The notes beneath the pieces were generated by a model. It ran no database searches and had not been told where the DNA came from. It was given only the letters and a program-made list of their open reading frames with translations. A DNA stretch of 64,000 nt, taken from Magicicada septendecula. Its lineage: Eukaryota > Arthropoda > Insecta > Hemiptera > Cicadidae. The position numbers were made by a program, and so were the translations under genes. The DNA is taken from the NCBI GenBank assembly GCA_034769895.1, contig CM068373.1:200860134-200924133 (forward strand). The letters are read 5' to 3'. Shown here one piece after another: positions 46,295 to 54,655 of the stretch. Every line of letters begins with the position of its first letter. Positions within the stretch are counted from its first letter, which is position 1.

Positions 46295-47183
46295 TATTAC
46301 TAAGAAACTGTAAACACAAACGTCCACAATTAACTGTATTTGATCGTTGATAACGTTTATAATTATAGTTTATATTGACGGGTTGTTGCTCCGATGTTTG
46401 AAAATAACGAACTAATTCAATTGGTGGTCTTAAATTACCAAAATTATCGAAATAGTTTATTGTCTTATTTTGTTTACGGTAACATACCCAATTCGTACCT
46501 GACCCGCGTATACTATCTAAATTAACAATACCGGTTTCATTATTCTGAATTTTTAACGGTAAAGTATCTTTCATAAAAACACCTCTAAAATTAGATACAT
46601 TCAAGAGTTTAGCGTAGGAAAACAATTCATTATTGGTGAGAGCGTGTGAGGGAATCTTTATTTCTTTCGATTTTTTTTTTTTATTCCCACCACCACCACC
46701 ACCACCACCGGACTTTTTATACGGTCGTAAGTATAATCCCCTTCCCCTCCTTTTTCTTTTTTTTGATTTCGAAATTCGCTTATTTTTTTTATTTTTTTTA
46801 TTTTTAATACCGCTGCCAAATTTACTTTTCGCTTTCATAATATTAGTTAACGCCCAAGCAGCAGCTTTTTCACCAATAGACGAGTCTCGTGCTTTTACAC
46901 GTTGCCAAGCTTTTTCTGCTAATTCACGATCGGCTTTAGAACGATTTTCAGTATCTCGATATTTCGAGTATATTATATCGTGTTCCTTACAAGCCGCATC
47001 TATGTTATTAATACCCGAATCTCCGCGCTGTAATCGTTTACTTAATTTCGTACCCGGACCACAATATTGATAACCAGGAACATGTAGTTCGATAGGTAAA
47101 ATATCGACCGCTTTATTCAGTAAATTTCCAATTAATCCTCGACCGCGACGGACATCTTCTGCACTCTTCTGATATACACGCAT
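46287..47183 (-). CDS. Phospholipase A2 domain fused to adenain-like protease (catalytic His replaced)
   Basis: 298 aa from ATG 47183 (MRVYQKSAEDV). Residues about 20-60: parvovirus-type PLA2 with calcium loop YCGPGT and catalytic ACKEHD. Residues about 120-165: strongly basic, core-like (KNKKNKKNKR, KKRKRRGRG), then a Gly9 linker. Residues about 180-298: adenovirus-type cysteine protease with FRGVFMKDTLP, YFDNFG and NCGRLCL (catalytic Cys). The expected GTHW catalytic His is Asn (GTNW; codon AAT, plus-strand 46491-46493), predicting an inactive protease. PLA2 would act in membrane penetration and the protease in capsid maturation. Confidence 0.8.
   Translation of the reverse strand: MRVYQKSAEDVRRGRGLIGNLLNKAVDILPIELHVPGYQYCGPGTKLSKRLQRGDSGINNIDAACKEHDIIYSKYRDTENRSKADRELAEKAWQRVKARDSSIGEKAAAWALTNIMKAKSKFGSGIKNKKNKKNKRISKSKKRKRRGRGLYLRPYKKSGGGGGGGGNKKKKSKEIKIPSHALTNNELFSYAKLLNVSNFRGVFMKDTLPLKIQNNETGIVNLDSIRGSGTNWVCYRKQNKTINYFDNFGNLRPPIELVRYFQTSEQQPVNINYNYKRYQRSNTVNCGRLCLQFLSNNV
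46689..46709. repeat. CCA/GGT run encoding poly-Gly linker
   Basis: Trinucleotide tract giving nine Gly between the basic core-like segment and the protease domain. Confidence 0.7.
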
Positions 47184-47206
47184 TTGTGACGGCGATAAAC
47201 AATAAT

Positions 47207-47773
47207 TTATAAATATATATTTTTTTTCCAATCTTCTATATTTCTGACAGGATTATCTTTCGTTGTTTTTACATAAACATCATATAATATACTATACACG
47301 TGATTGTTTAATATATTAACAAAATTGCCTAATCTGTCTTCAACTCTCTGTTGAATTATATTAACTGTATCGAGTATAAATTGTTTGCTTACAGCATCTG
47401 TCGGAACCGATGGATAACCTATGTTATTTAACCTATAACCTTCGAAGTTACAAATTCCATTTGATACGATCGGAATTTTTGTATCTACATACGATTTAGT
47501 CGCTGCGTCAGTAAGTAATTTCGGATCAGCTAAATTAATTATATTTTTCAAAGCAACGTCGTACTGGTTATCAGTTTGATATAAGCAATTTTCTTTTAAA
47601 ATTTTAAAACTAACAGCATCTTCTTCCGAAACAGCGTTACCGATATTACAGAGTCTCTTATTATCTATATCATAATCACCCTCATCTGTTAAACGAAAAC
47701 CTTCACCGGTGGGACCGCGAACAACGTTTATTCGCATATGCCTATTGTAACGTCCGAATTTATCGATACTCAT
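47207..47773 (-). CDS. Candidate fibre/spike protein with tail-fibre-like repeats
   Basis: 188 aa. Three repeats: residues 39-60 (KRLCNIGNAVSEEDAVS), 75-100 (NIINLADPKLLTDAATKSYVD) and 113-138 (YRLNNIGYPSVPTDAVSKQ). The pattern N-I-x-x-P/A-x(4)-T/E-D-A-hydrophobic-x-K-x-h-h-D is the one found in trimeric tail-fibre shafts of phages. A VVRGPTGEGF segment precedes it; the C-terminus (140-188) is helical and coiled-coil-like. Lies among virion genes, just before the PLA2-protease gene. Receptor-binding fibre is an inference from the repeats and position. Confidence 0.55.
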   Translation of the reverse strand: MSIDKFGRYNRHMRINVVRGPTGEGFRLTDEGDYDIDNKRLCNIGNAVSEEDAVSFKILKENCLYQTDNQYDVALKNIINLADPKLLTDAATKSYVDTKIPIVSNGICNFEGYRLNNIGYPSVPTDAVSKQFILDTVNIIQQRVEDRLGNFVNILNNHVYSILYDVYVKTTKDNPVRNIEDWKKNIYL

Positions 47774-47805
47774 TTTGTAAATGACAAAATTAACGTTACT
47801 ACACG

Positions 47806-48818
47806 TTATTTTATTATATTCGCTTCTCGCAATTCTTCGATAATTGATATGATTTCATTTTCATGTCCGGTATGACCAGTATTCTTAGATGCTATTAATA
47901 AACGTAATCTGTCGCATAACTCGTTCGGATCATCCCAATATACATAATTCGGCTTATCATCGTTAGTTAACGATAAAACACCACGTCCTTCAATACGTTT
48001 CAGTTTCGATTTAGTAGACGTTGACTCTGATACCAGATTTTTAATTATATTATTATATTTATATCCTTTATTACTCTTAACTCGATCAGAGTGACTCTGT
48101 TTATGAGCATTTGTCGCTTTTAGTATCAAACCGTACGTATACAGATCCTCTTCTGAATATATATAATCGTTAGGCATTTTCATAAAAAGAAGTTCATAAA
48201 GTCCAGGTGTACCTTCATACGTTACATTATCGATAATAATATTATCGCCCTCGAAATTAATAGTTGAATTGCCTATCTTTATCGAATCATCTCCTCCAAA
48301 ATAAACACCGTAAGTATGATCGATTTCCTTATTTTTATCATTAAACAATTTACGTAAATATAATCTAGGTAATTTTCCTGTAACAGCGTTATCAATCCAA
48401 TAATTTGCTCTACTAAGGCCAGTAGATGTTGATAGTACTTCTTGTAATGTCGGCGGTGTTTCATATATTTCCGGAGCACCTTCGTTAACATCCATTTCAG
48501 GTGTACTAGTTATCGATCCAATTTTTCTCATTTTAATCGGTGTAATTCCTACTTCTTTTTGTTCTTCTATTTTATTTCCGCGACGCTTATGTTTTTTTAA
48601 ACGCGTTTCTACATCATCCATTTTTTCATCCGTATCGTAAAGCACATCACGTAAATTTATTAACTTTTTTAAAGGTTGAACTATTGGTTCTAATTGTTTT
48701 TCTAATTCCTGTTGTTCGCTGATAGCGCTTTGAGTCAAATTAGCGTTTTCCGTCTAATATCTTTCCTAATTTGTTTGATCTCTTTCGCAAGTTGTTCACG
48801 TTTCACCCGCGACGTCAT
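47806..48818 (-). pseudogene. Conserved Maverick virion-region protein, unknown role, one frameshift
   Basis: Main frame 48738-47806 has no ATG at its start; a true ATG at 48818 opens a short basic coiled-coil frame (VKREQLAKEIKQIRKDIRR) that must shift one base at an A4 run (48746-48749) to join it. Then an Ile/Leu-rich helical region, a Pro-rich linker, and a domain with HTYGVYFGG, GTPGLYELLFMK, SEEDLYTYGLILKATNAHK and NELCDRLRLLIASKNTGHTGHENEI. I believe the latter domain is widespread in Maverick-type elements, but its role is not established. Confidence 0.6.
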
Positions 48819-48841
48819 CTTGTACAATAATTTATCAATCC

Positions 48842-49549
48842 TTATGTATCTATATAAATATCGAATCCAATACGATAACGACCGCGACGCATATCACTCT
48901 CTTTGTCTATTACTAAAAAATGATGTTTACCACGTATCCATGCTTTATTACAAATTTCTTTAAAACAATCAAAACTCATATCCGTGTTAACATGATCGGC
49001 AAAAACATGTTTTAAATTTAGTTCATCTTGTCGAAATAAAACTATTATTTTTGCGTTATCTCGTATCAATTGTTTTGGAATTTTACTATACGACTGGCAC
49101 AAATAAAAAACATCGATATTATTATGTCTCCCCATTGTAAAATAATTTCGTATATTATACTGCCGTTCACAAGCTATATCGTCAAAAATTATTACAGAAT
49201 TAGGTTTAGCTTCATTTGGATGTATAACCTCGTCGTTATCTGTAAACGTATGATAACCTATAAACGGTATTTTTGAAAACACTCTATTTAAAAACTTGTA
49301 TTTAGGCTGATACAACGATTTTGAAAACACATATATATTTTCAAAACATAATCCGTTCGGATCGAATAACAAATTAAGCATTAAATTAGTCTTCCCAATG
49401 TCTGATAAGCCTGTAATTAAACATCTAATATTATCTGGTAATAATTTACTATGTTTTTTTCTCTTTTTCTTCAGATCCCTACAATTATAAACAATCGTAT
49501 CAATATCGCGAATATTTATTTTATGTTTCTGCCGTTTAAGCTTCATCAC
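48842..49549 (-). CDS. DNA-packaging ATPase (FtsK/HerA, A32-like)
   Basis: 235 aa (ATG more likely 49546). Walker A TGLSDIGKTNLM (residues about 46-57); Walker B SVIIFDDI (about 128-135); a sensor-like FYLCQSYSKIPKQLIRDN segment; basic N-terminus. Matches the virion-packaging ATPase of Maverick and adenovirus-like lineages. Sits between integrase and the unknown virion protein on the same strand. Intact. Confidence 0.85.
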   Translation of the reverse strand: MMKLKRQKHKINIRDIDTIVYNCRDLKKKRKKHSKLLPDNIRCLITGLSDIGKTNLMLNLLFDPNGLCFENIYVFSKSLYQPKYKFLNRVFSKIPFIGYHTFTDNDEVIHPNEAKPNSVIIFDDIACERQYNIRNYFTMGRHNNIDVFYLCQSYSKIPKQLIRDNAKIIVLFRQDELNLKHVFADHVNTDMSFDCFKEICNKAWIRGKHHFLVIDKESDMRRGRYRIGFDIYIDT

Positions 49550-49576
49550 TGACGTCTATTTTTTTTACACACGTTA

Positions 49577-50503
49577 TTATATAATATTATTTCTATTAAT
49601 CCAACTGTCATGTGATTTATCATAACCCAACCAACGCACAAGTACTTTCTCACCTTTACGTTTTAAAATTTTTTCAATTAAATATACGTCACCGAATTTT
49701 GTTTTACTTATTTCTTGTTCATAAAAACCGCCTTCTAATATATTACCTTTATCGTCCTTCAGAATATACGTTCTCGGCGCTGTAGATTTAACGTTATAAA
49801 TAGTAAATAACTCGTTTGTCCAGTTGGGAAGGTAACCTTTAGCAAACACCTTTTTATATTTGCTAATTCTTACTCTATCGCCGATTTTAAATTTTGGAGG
49901 TTTCTTATTGAACGTTAATTGTTTTCTTTTATTTATTCGTAACAATACTGCTTTTTCGTTATTCTTGTTTACATCTACAGGTTTCATTTTAATCGTTCTG
50001 TGCACAGTATTATTGTAGTCTCTCAGTAAATCAGGAAGGACATTCAACCACGTATACTTACCGTTAGTTGTAAACCATTTCCACATTTTATTTTTCAAAG
50101 TACGGTTGAACCGTTCGATAATAGAAGCTTTTTTATCTGAATGTGTAGAATAATGATTTATATTGTATTGCTTCAACAAATTACGCACACGTTCGTTGTA
50201 CCATTCTTTACCTTTATCTGTTTGTAAATGATTCATTTTATTATTTTGTAATAAAATTTTAAGTACTCGCGCAACATTTTCAGACGATTTTGTTTTTAAT
50301 GGAACAGCGAATGCGTATTTACTGAAACAATTTATCATCGTTAATATATACTTATAACCTCTATTCAACTTTGCATATGGAATCATTTCTACAAGATCGG
50401 CTTGATATAAATCATCAAGACCTTTGAGCTCAACATTACGAGTTAAAAAATTTTTTCTAACTTGTTTATGTAATTCGTTACTGATATTCTCTCTTACACT
50501 CAT
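49577..50503 (-). CDS. int: Retroviral-type integrase with C-terminal chromodomain
   Basis: 308 aa from ATG 50503; the upstream 23 codons are hydrophobic and probably untranslated. DDE core: Asp in YQADLVEM, Asp in LQTDKGKEW, Glu in SIIERFNRT, with 33 residues between the last two as in Maverick integrases. SH3-like domain FKIGDRVRISKYKKVF, then a chromodomain (VYLIEKILKRKGEKVLVRWLGY...DSWI). The N-terminal HHCC finger is absent, so either the gene starts short or it lost its first part. It would generate the 6-bp duplication seen at the ends. The chromodomain could guide target choice (inference). Intact. Confidence 0.9.
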   Translation of the reverse strand: MSVRENISNELHKQVRKNFLTRNVELKGLDDLYQADLVEMIPYAKLNRGYKYILTMINCFSKYAFAVPLKTKSSENVARVLKILLQNNKMNHLQTDKGKEWYNERVRNLLKQYNINHYSTHSDKKASIIERFNRTLKNKMWKWFTTNGKYTWLNVLPDLLRDYNNTVHRTIKMKPVDVNKNNEKAVLLRINKRKQLTFNKKPPKFKIGDRVRISKYKKVFAKGYLPNWTNELFTIYNVKSTAPRTYILKDDKGNILEGGFYEQEISKTKFGDVYLIEKILKRKGEKVLVRWLGYDKSHDSWINRNNII

Positions 50504-50593
50504 TATATATATGTTGACGGTTCTAACTACGATAAGAAAATGAATAAAAAACAACAAACACAAATACATCAATACTATTTTTTATTATTTTTT

Positions 50594-50621
50594 AATAATA
50601 ATAATAATAATAATAATAATT
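50594..50621. repeat. (TAA)n microsatellite
   Basis: About nine TAA/AAT units between the integrase start and the BIR stop. Confidence 0.8.
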
Positions 50622-50623
50622 AA

Positions 50624-51109
50624 TTACATACAGTCTTCACCTTTATGAATTTTCACCAAGAAACAGTGTGGTGATACTTTTTCATGAACAGTCCAAGGAT
50701 CATCAGAACATTTCCAACCGTTTAAAATGACTCTACACTCTATACATGATAATTTACTACCAACACCGGTATAATAAAATCCTGCGTTAACCAGTTTTTT
50801 AAAATTGGGTTCGAGTGTAGGCCAACTTTTAAATGATAATAACATCACTTTTTTAGTCTCTGCAATACATTTTTTCGCATTTCTATAATTATTGAAATTA
50901 TACATTATACATCGCTCCATCTCACAATTCGGATTCGATAATTTATGCATAAACTGAATATGTTCGATAGGTAAAGTTCCTCTTGTCTGAAACCCGCACA
51001 AAGAACACTGAACACTATCTAAATATCGTTTAAAAACAAAACCGGATTCTAACAATTCATTTATCGAATGATTGATTAATCTTTCACACAACAGCGCTTG
51101 TTTTGACAT
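50624..51109 (-). CDS. Double-BIR protein (IAP-like), no RING
   Basis: 161 aa. First BIR-like fold: CSLC-x16-H-x6-C (residues about 34-62), lacking the AGF/YTG and DDPW signature but keeping ligand spacing. Second, canonical: LVNAGFYYTGVG, CIEC-x16-H-x6-C with GWKCSDDPW (about 108-150). No RING, no CARD. Homologous over its whole length to the protein at 52548-53063. Confidence 0.85.
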   Translation of the reverse strand: MSKQALLCERLINHSINELLESGFVFKRYLDSVQCSLCGFQTRGTLPIEHIQFMHKLSNPNCEMERCIMYNFNNYRNAKKCIAETKKVMLLSFKSWPTLEPNFKKLVNAGFYYTGVGSKLSCIECRVILNGWKCSDDPWTVHEKVSPHCFLVKIHKGEDCM

Positions 51110-51302
51110 TGTTTTTTAACCGACGTCTTCACAGCGACTGGTGACGCACGAACTGATTTTACTTTATACAATTTTTCTTCTTCTTCATGATCGATACTCA
51201 GTAATGTTTGACGACTACAGTTTTTTTAATTTTTTTAATACAGCACCGTACGTATAAGTAATCGGTAAACTGATTTTAATAATCTGTTTATTCCTTTCAA
51301 TT

Positions 51303-51437
51303 TTAACAACATTTGCTCGTGTAATTCACTATCAAACAACAAATTTCATTAAAATTTAATTCTCCATCGAGTGGCGGGCCGAAATAATATATTTGCCAAT
51401 TAAATGCGGAAATACTGTTTTCAAATTTATCAGTCAT
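51303..51437 (-). CDS. Small ORF (44 aa), possibly a frameshifted remnant
   Basis: ATG 51437 lies eight bases after the stop of the preceding ORF. The product includes SAFNWQIYYFGPPLDGEL and ends KCC. Just past it another frame reads SELHEQMLLKLKGINRLL and a third ISLPITYTYGAVLKKLKKL to about 51,228, so a longer protein of roughly 70 aa may have been split. Unknown family. Confidence 0.35.
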   Translation of the reverse strand: MTDKFENSISAFNWQIYYFGPPLDGELNFNEICCLIVNYTSKCC

Positions 51438-51444
51438 TTTTTTT

Positions 51445-51807
51445 TTAAAATCGAAGATATCGATCTACAAAAAATAATTTAATTTCTGAATCATCATGAC
51501 TTTCAATCAACTGTAAACAACACAGTAATTTACTTTTATTTCTTTCAAAAATAGCGCACGGACATGGACCGTCTATAACGTCAGTAAACTTATCACTACA
51601 ACAACACCCGTCTTCAGATAACTTCTTTACTTCACGATAAAAAATAATTTCTTTTAAATAATCATATATCCCCTTTAGTTGACATGTTCGAAAATGATCT
51701 ATCACCAAATCGTCTAAACTCGTTACTTTAATAATATTTGATAACCTTAATACAACGTCTTCTGAAAATTCGCGTTTTAATAAGTCGATTATACTGCTAC
51801 CGTCCAT
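51445..51807 (-). CDS. Unknown Cys-rich helical protein
   Basis: 120 aa from a true ATG. N-terminal helices (IIDLLKREFSEDVVLRLSN), then a Cys-dense patch (GCCCSD, GPCPC, LCCLQL). Located inside the BIR cluster on the same strand. The helices recall a small adaptor or death-fold partner, but nothing definite is visible. Intact. Confidence 0.5.
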   Translation of the reverse strand: MDGSSIIDLLKREFSEDVVLRLSNIIKVTSLDDLVIDHFRTCQLKGIYDYLKEIIFYREVKKLSEDGCCCSDKFTDVIDGPCPCAIFERNKSKLLCCLQLIESHDDSEIKLFFVDRYLRF

Positions 51808-51883
51808 TCTTTCGTTAACATGTCCTCACAGAGACTACAAACTGAACACTGACAATAAAATTGAACGTATACTCAACATTCAG

Positions 51884-52207
51884 TTAGGTGGGGTTGAAAA
51901 AAAATTCTTTATATATTCTAACTAATAAACAATATGGCGAGGCTTTCGCATGTTCAATCCAAGGATCGTCAGTCTCCTCCCACTCACAAAGAACCGCTTT
52001 GCATTCCACGCACATTACGTCATCTTCAATTCCGGTATAATAAAATCCCGCTGATCTGAGTCTATCGGCTGACGGTGAACGTTTTGGCCATGTATAAAAT
52101 GTCAACTTCATCATTTCTTCTGTTTCTTCAACACATTTTATCGCATTCTGATAATTAGCAATACACTCTTTTGATTTAGCGAGTAACATTTGTCTCAGAA
52201 AATTCAT
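51884..52207 (-). CDS. Single-BIR protein, truncated duplicate
   Basis: 107 aa. Equivalent to the C-terminal half of the 52548-53063 protein: same AKSKECIANY lead-in, then RLRSAGFYYTGIEDD, CVEC-x16-H-x6-C with ETDDPW. The first BIR is missing. Retains all zinc ligands, so the BIR could fold. Product of tandem duplication with loss of the 5' half. Confidence 0.8.
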   Translation of the reverse strand: MNFLRQMLLAKSKECIANYQNAIKCVEETEEMMKLTFYTWPKRSPSADRLRSAGFYYTGIEDDVMCVECKAVLCEWEETDDPWIEHAKASPYCLLVRIYKEFFFNPT

Positions 52208-52315
52208 TATTTATAAAATAAATCTGACGAAAAATCTGCGCTCGTAAAATTCAACACAATATTGCCGCTAAGACCGCAAGCCATTTACTGGCAGAGAAAT
52301 TTAATAAACATTTGT

Positions 52316-52366
52316 TTAATCGGGGACTGAAAATTGTTCTTTATATATTTTAATTAATAAAAAAAA
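52316..52366 (-). pseudogene. 3'-end remnant of a further BIR gene copy
   Basis: Minus strand reads LLIKIYKEQFSVPD then stop, matching the C-terminus LLVRIYKEFFFNPT of the BIR protein at 51884-52207. The sequence upstream of it is not BIR but the tRNA-like segment at 52370-52455, so the copy was cut there. Confidence 0.6.
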
Positions 52367-52369
52367 TAT

Positions 52370-52455
52370 GATTTGGTAATGCGAGGGATCGAACCTACGA
52401 ATTAATAATACTGATAAAACCGTTATAGGATACAATTAACACACACGACCAAATC
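52370..52455 (-). tRNA. tRNA-like sequence (possibly degenerate) with Pol III terminator
   Basis: Minus strand: GATTTGGT at the start pairs perfectly with ACCAAATC at the end (8-bp acceptor-like stem, 86 nt apart). Internal GGTTCGATCCC fits the Pol III B box, with a T-arm CG(T)AGG/CCTCG that has one bulge. Directly downstream is T8 (minus strand, 52366-52359), a Pol III terminator. Against a standard tRNA: five unpaired bases between T-arm and acceptor, and no clean anticodon stem. Could be a degraded tRNA, a tRNA-derived insert or a viral tRNA-like gene. Confidence 0.4.
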
Positions 52456-52547
52456 ATATTTTATAAATAATAATTTTAAAACGATACTAAACGAATAATT
52501 CAAAATAAAAAAAAGCGCATACATTTCCAGATAAAACTTGTTTACTA

Positions 52548-53063
52548 CTATTTTTCCGCACACTGTCTCTTGTACAATTTAATTAATATACAGTCTGACG
52601 AAGCTTTCGCGTGTTCGAACCAAGGATCGTCAGTCTCCTTCCAATCACAAAGTACTATTCCGCATTCAACACATATTACGTCGTCTTCCGTTCCGGTGTA
52701 ATAAAATCCTGCTGATACCAGTCTCTCGACTGACGGGTAACGTTTTCGCCATCGAGGAAACGCAAATGATGCTTCCATCTGTTTCCGCGCTTCTCGAACA
52801 CATTTCACTGCTATTGGATAATTTGTAATACACTCTCTCGATTTAGCGTAATCTTCAAATTTATAATACCTATCGCGAATCATTCTGCATTTCGGATATA
52901 AAAGTTTATGCATGAACTGGATATGCGTGATTGTCAGATATACTTTTGTTTTAAAACCGCACTTGCTGCATTTAATATTATCTGAATTAGTTATAAAAAC
53001 AAAACCTTCGTTTTCAAAAAAATCTAGTACAATCTGAACGGGTGTAGCATGCGTTACAGACAT
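52548..53063 (-). CDS. Double-BIR protein (IAP-like), no RING
   Basis: 171 aa. BIR1: CSKC-x16-H-x6-C (residues about 33-62), degenerate outside the ligands. BIR2: RLVSAGFYYTGTEDD, CVEC-x16-H-x6-C with DWKETDDPW. Closest relative of the single-BIR gene to its left and of 50624-51109. First gene inward from the right end. Anti-apoptotic action is a family-based inference. Confidence 0.85.
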   Translation of the reverse strand: MSVTHATPVQIVLDFFENEGFVFITNSDNIKCSKCGFKTKVYLTITHIQFMHKLLYPKCRMIRDRYYKFEDYAKSRECITNYPIAVKCVREARKQMEASFAFPRWRKRYPSVERLVSAGFYYTGTEDDVICVECGIVLCDWKETDDPWFEHAKASSDCILIKLYKRQCAEK

Positions 53064-53603
53064 CTTAAACGAAAATCTCGTATTAACTGAAAAAATTGCA
53101 TAAACGATTGCATTTACAACGTTATCGAAAACACGATCGCGATAGAAATAAACAAAGAACGCGGTGGCGAATAATTATTTATTTGTTTACAAACAGATGC
53201 GCTCCGGCGGTCGCCGAAGAACGTTTATGTCGACGTTTGTTACTGGGTCAGCGTGTCGATCGGCCAAGGAAAACAACGAGCACGTGGTGGTCGCGTCGGC
53301 GAGAGAGAAAAAAAACGTAAACATAAACATTCGTTCTGCGACACGTAAACAATGTGAAGCTGGGACACGCGGTGAAAAAAAACGTAAACATAAACACGAG
53401 GAGTTCGGTGACCGCGACGGCGGCGGCGGCTATGCAGGGTAAGGCGGGGGTGGGAAGGAAGGAAAAAATGTAAACATAAACAGACGAGAGGGGCGTGGTG
53501 AGAAAGAAAAAATGTAAACAAACACGCGGAGTTCGGTGACCGCGGCGGTTATGTAGGTGATGACAGGGTGGAGAGGATGAAAAAAATGTAAACATAAACA
53601 AAC
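53064..53603. promoter_or_regulatory. GC-rich right subterminal region with repeated GTAAACATAAACA
   Basis: Markedly higher GC than the rest of the element. A unit GAAAAAANNGTAAACATAAACA recurs near 53,312, 53,376, 53,465, 53,507 (shortened) and 53,582, and GAGTTCGGTGACCGCG occurs twice (about 53,401 and 53,527). GTAAACA/TGTTTAC is also the forkhead-factor core site. Nothing similar lies inside the left end. Possible replication or promoter region; ORFs across it are composition artefacts. Confidence 0.6.
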
Positions 53604-53646
53604 GAGGGGGGCGTGGCTGTCCCAGAACCAACCTTTTATTACTACT
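53604..53646 (-). repeat. Right terminal inverted repeat of Maverick (43 bp)
   Basis: Perfect complement of the left end; finishes ...CCTTTTATTACTACT. Confidence 0.95.
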
Positions 53647-53652
53647 GACCAC
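53647..53652. repeat. Right 6-bp target-site duplication GACCAC
   Basis: Identical to 31203-31208. Confidence 0.9.
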
Positions 53653-53855
53653 GAGAAAAGGACTGAGCTGTTTTGCAGGAAAAAAGTAATAATGAAAACG
53701 GATTTACTGCTTTAAGTTAAAATGGATTTACTGCTCTAAACGAAGTTAATAATAAAGATATATGAAGGATTTCCTCCATACCGGAGGAGGAAAACTAGCC
53801 TGGGCGTTTTGGGGAAAACTCAGGTGAGTCTTGATTACAATATCTAGTCAACGTA

Positions 53856-54655
53856 TAAAAAAATATTGCCGTTACTATAAATAAAACTATAAAATTTTAA
53901 AAATTTATAAAAATAAATAATCAATATGGCCGAATCACTAGAATTACAAAATATATTGGCGGCATTATTGGCAAATATACAAAAGCTGTCCGAAGAAAGT
54001 AAATCTAATATACAAAATCTGTCAGAAGAAAGTAAATCTAATCTGCAGAAAATGTCGGAAGAAATTAAATCTAGTAAAGAAGAAGCAATAAAACAAAATA
54101 GATCACTGCAATCGCTTCACGATGAGAATAAAAGAATTTATACAGCCGTTCATGACCAGGCTAAACAAAATAAACAACTTTTAGAGTCAACCGAAAAACG
54201 TATAGGCGAGAAGGTACTCTTGCGTGCGTTAAATGTTGGCCACAGGGAAGATAATACGGCAGCAAAATTCTTCAGATTATACAACGGTCCATATATTTTA
54301 TCGGAACAAGTGGGTAAAAATACATACATTGTCACTAACCCAAATACAAACAGGGTGATAGGGAATTTCTATGCATCGTCTTCAAGAAAATATTACATTA
54401 AGGATAATTGAATTTAATGCCAGGATATAGGAGTATGTATGTTATGCAATTGTATAAAATTATATGTAAAATAAGAATAATTGTAATCATGTTGGAAAAT
54501 GTACGGTTGAACTGTAGATATAGCCGAATGACGTCTGATATTGACATCCTTATCAGTGTTCAGGAATGTTTGGGGGTAAGCAGCCATGTGCTTACCATGT
54601 GCAGCCATGTGAGGGTTGTATACAATTAGAGCTGTCAAAGTGACAGGTGGGGAAA
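53856..54655 (+). mobile_element. Truncated internal region of minimal LTR element, unit 1
   Basis: Homology to units 2 and 3 begins at GTATAAAAAAATATTGCCG (53,856), so the 5' LTR, primer site and first part of the leader are missing on the left. It holds the ORF 53926-54411 and ends at the purine tract before LTR 1. Confidence 0.8.
53926..54411 (+). CDS. Coiled-coil / integrase C-terminal fusion protein, unit 1
   Basis: 161 aa. Residues 1-95: coiled coil with repeats KLSEESKSNIQ / NLSEESKSNLQ / KMSEEIKSSK, resembling the N-terminus of a Gag. Residues about 96-161: integrase C-terminal-like region GEKVLLRALNVGHREDNTA...FRLYNGPYILSEQVG, like the end of gypsy Pol. RT, RNase H and the integrase core are absent, so this is an internally deleted, non-autonomous element that kept the two ends of its coding region in one frame. 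Confidence 0.7.
   Translation: MAESLELQNILAALLANIQKLSEESKSNIQNLSEESKSNLQKMSEEIKSSKEEAIKQNRSLQSLHDENKRIYTAVHDQAKQNKQLLESTEKRIGEKVLLRALNVGHREDNTAAKFFRLYNGPYILSEQVGKNTYIVTNPNTNRVIGNFYASSSRKYYIKDN

Noticed and set aside
53096..53652. ORFs in the GC-rich right end of the Maverick, both strands
   Set aside because: Overlapping frames all open because of low stop density; they consist of the subterminal repeats and no domain is present.
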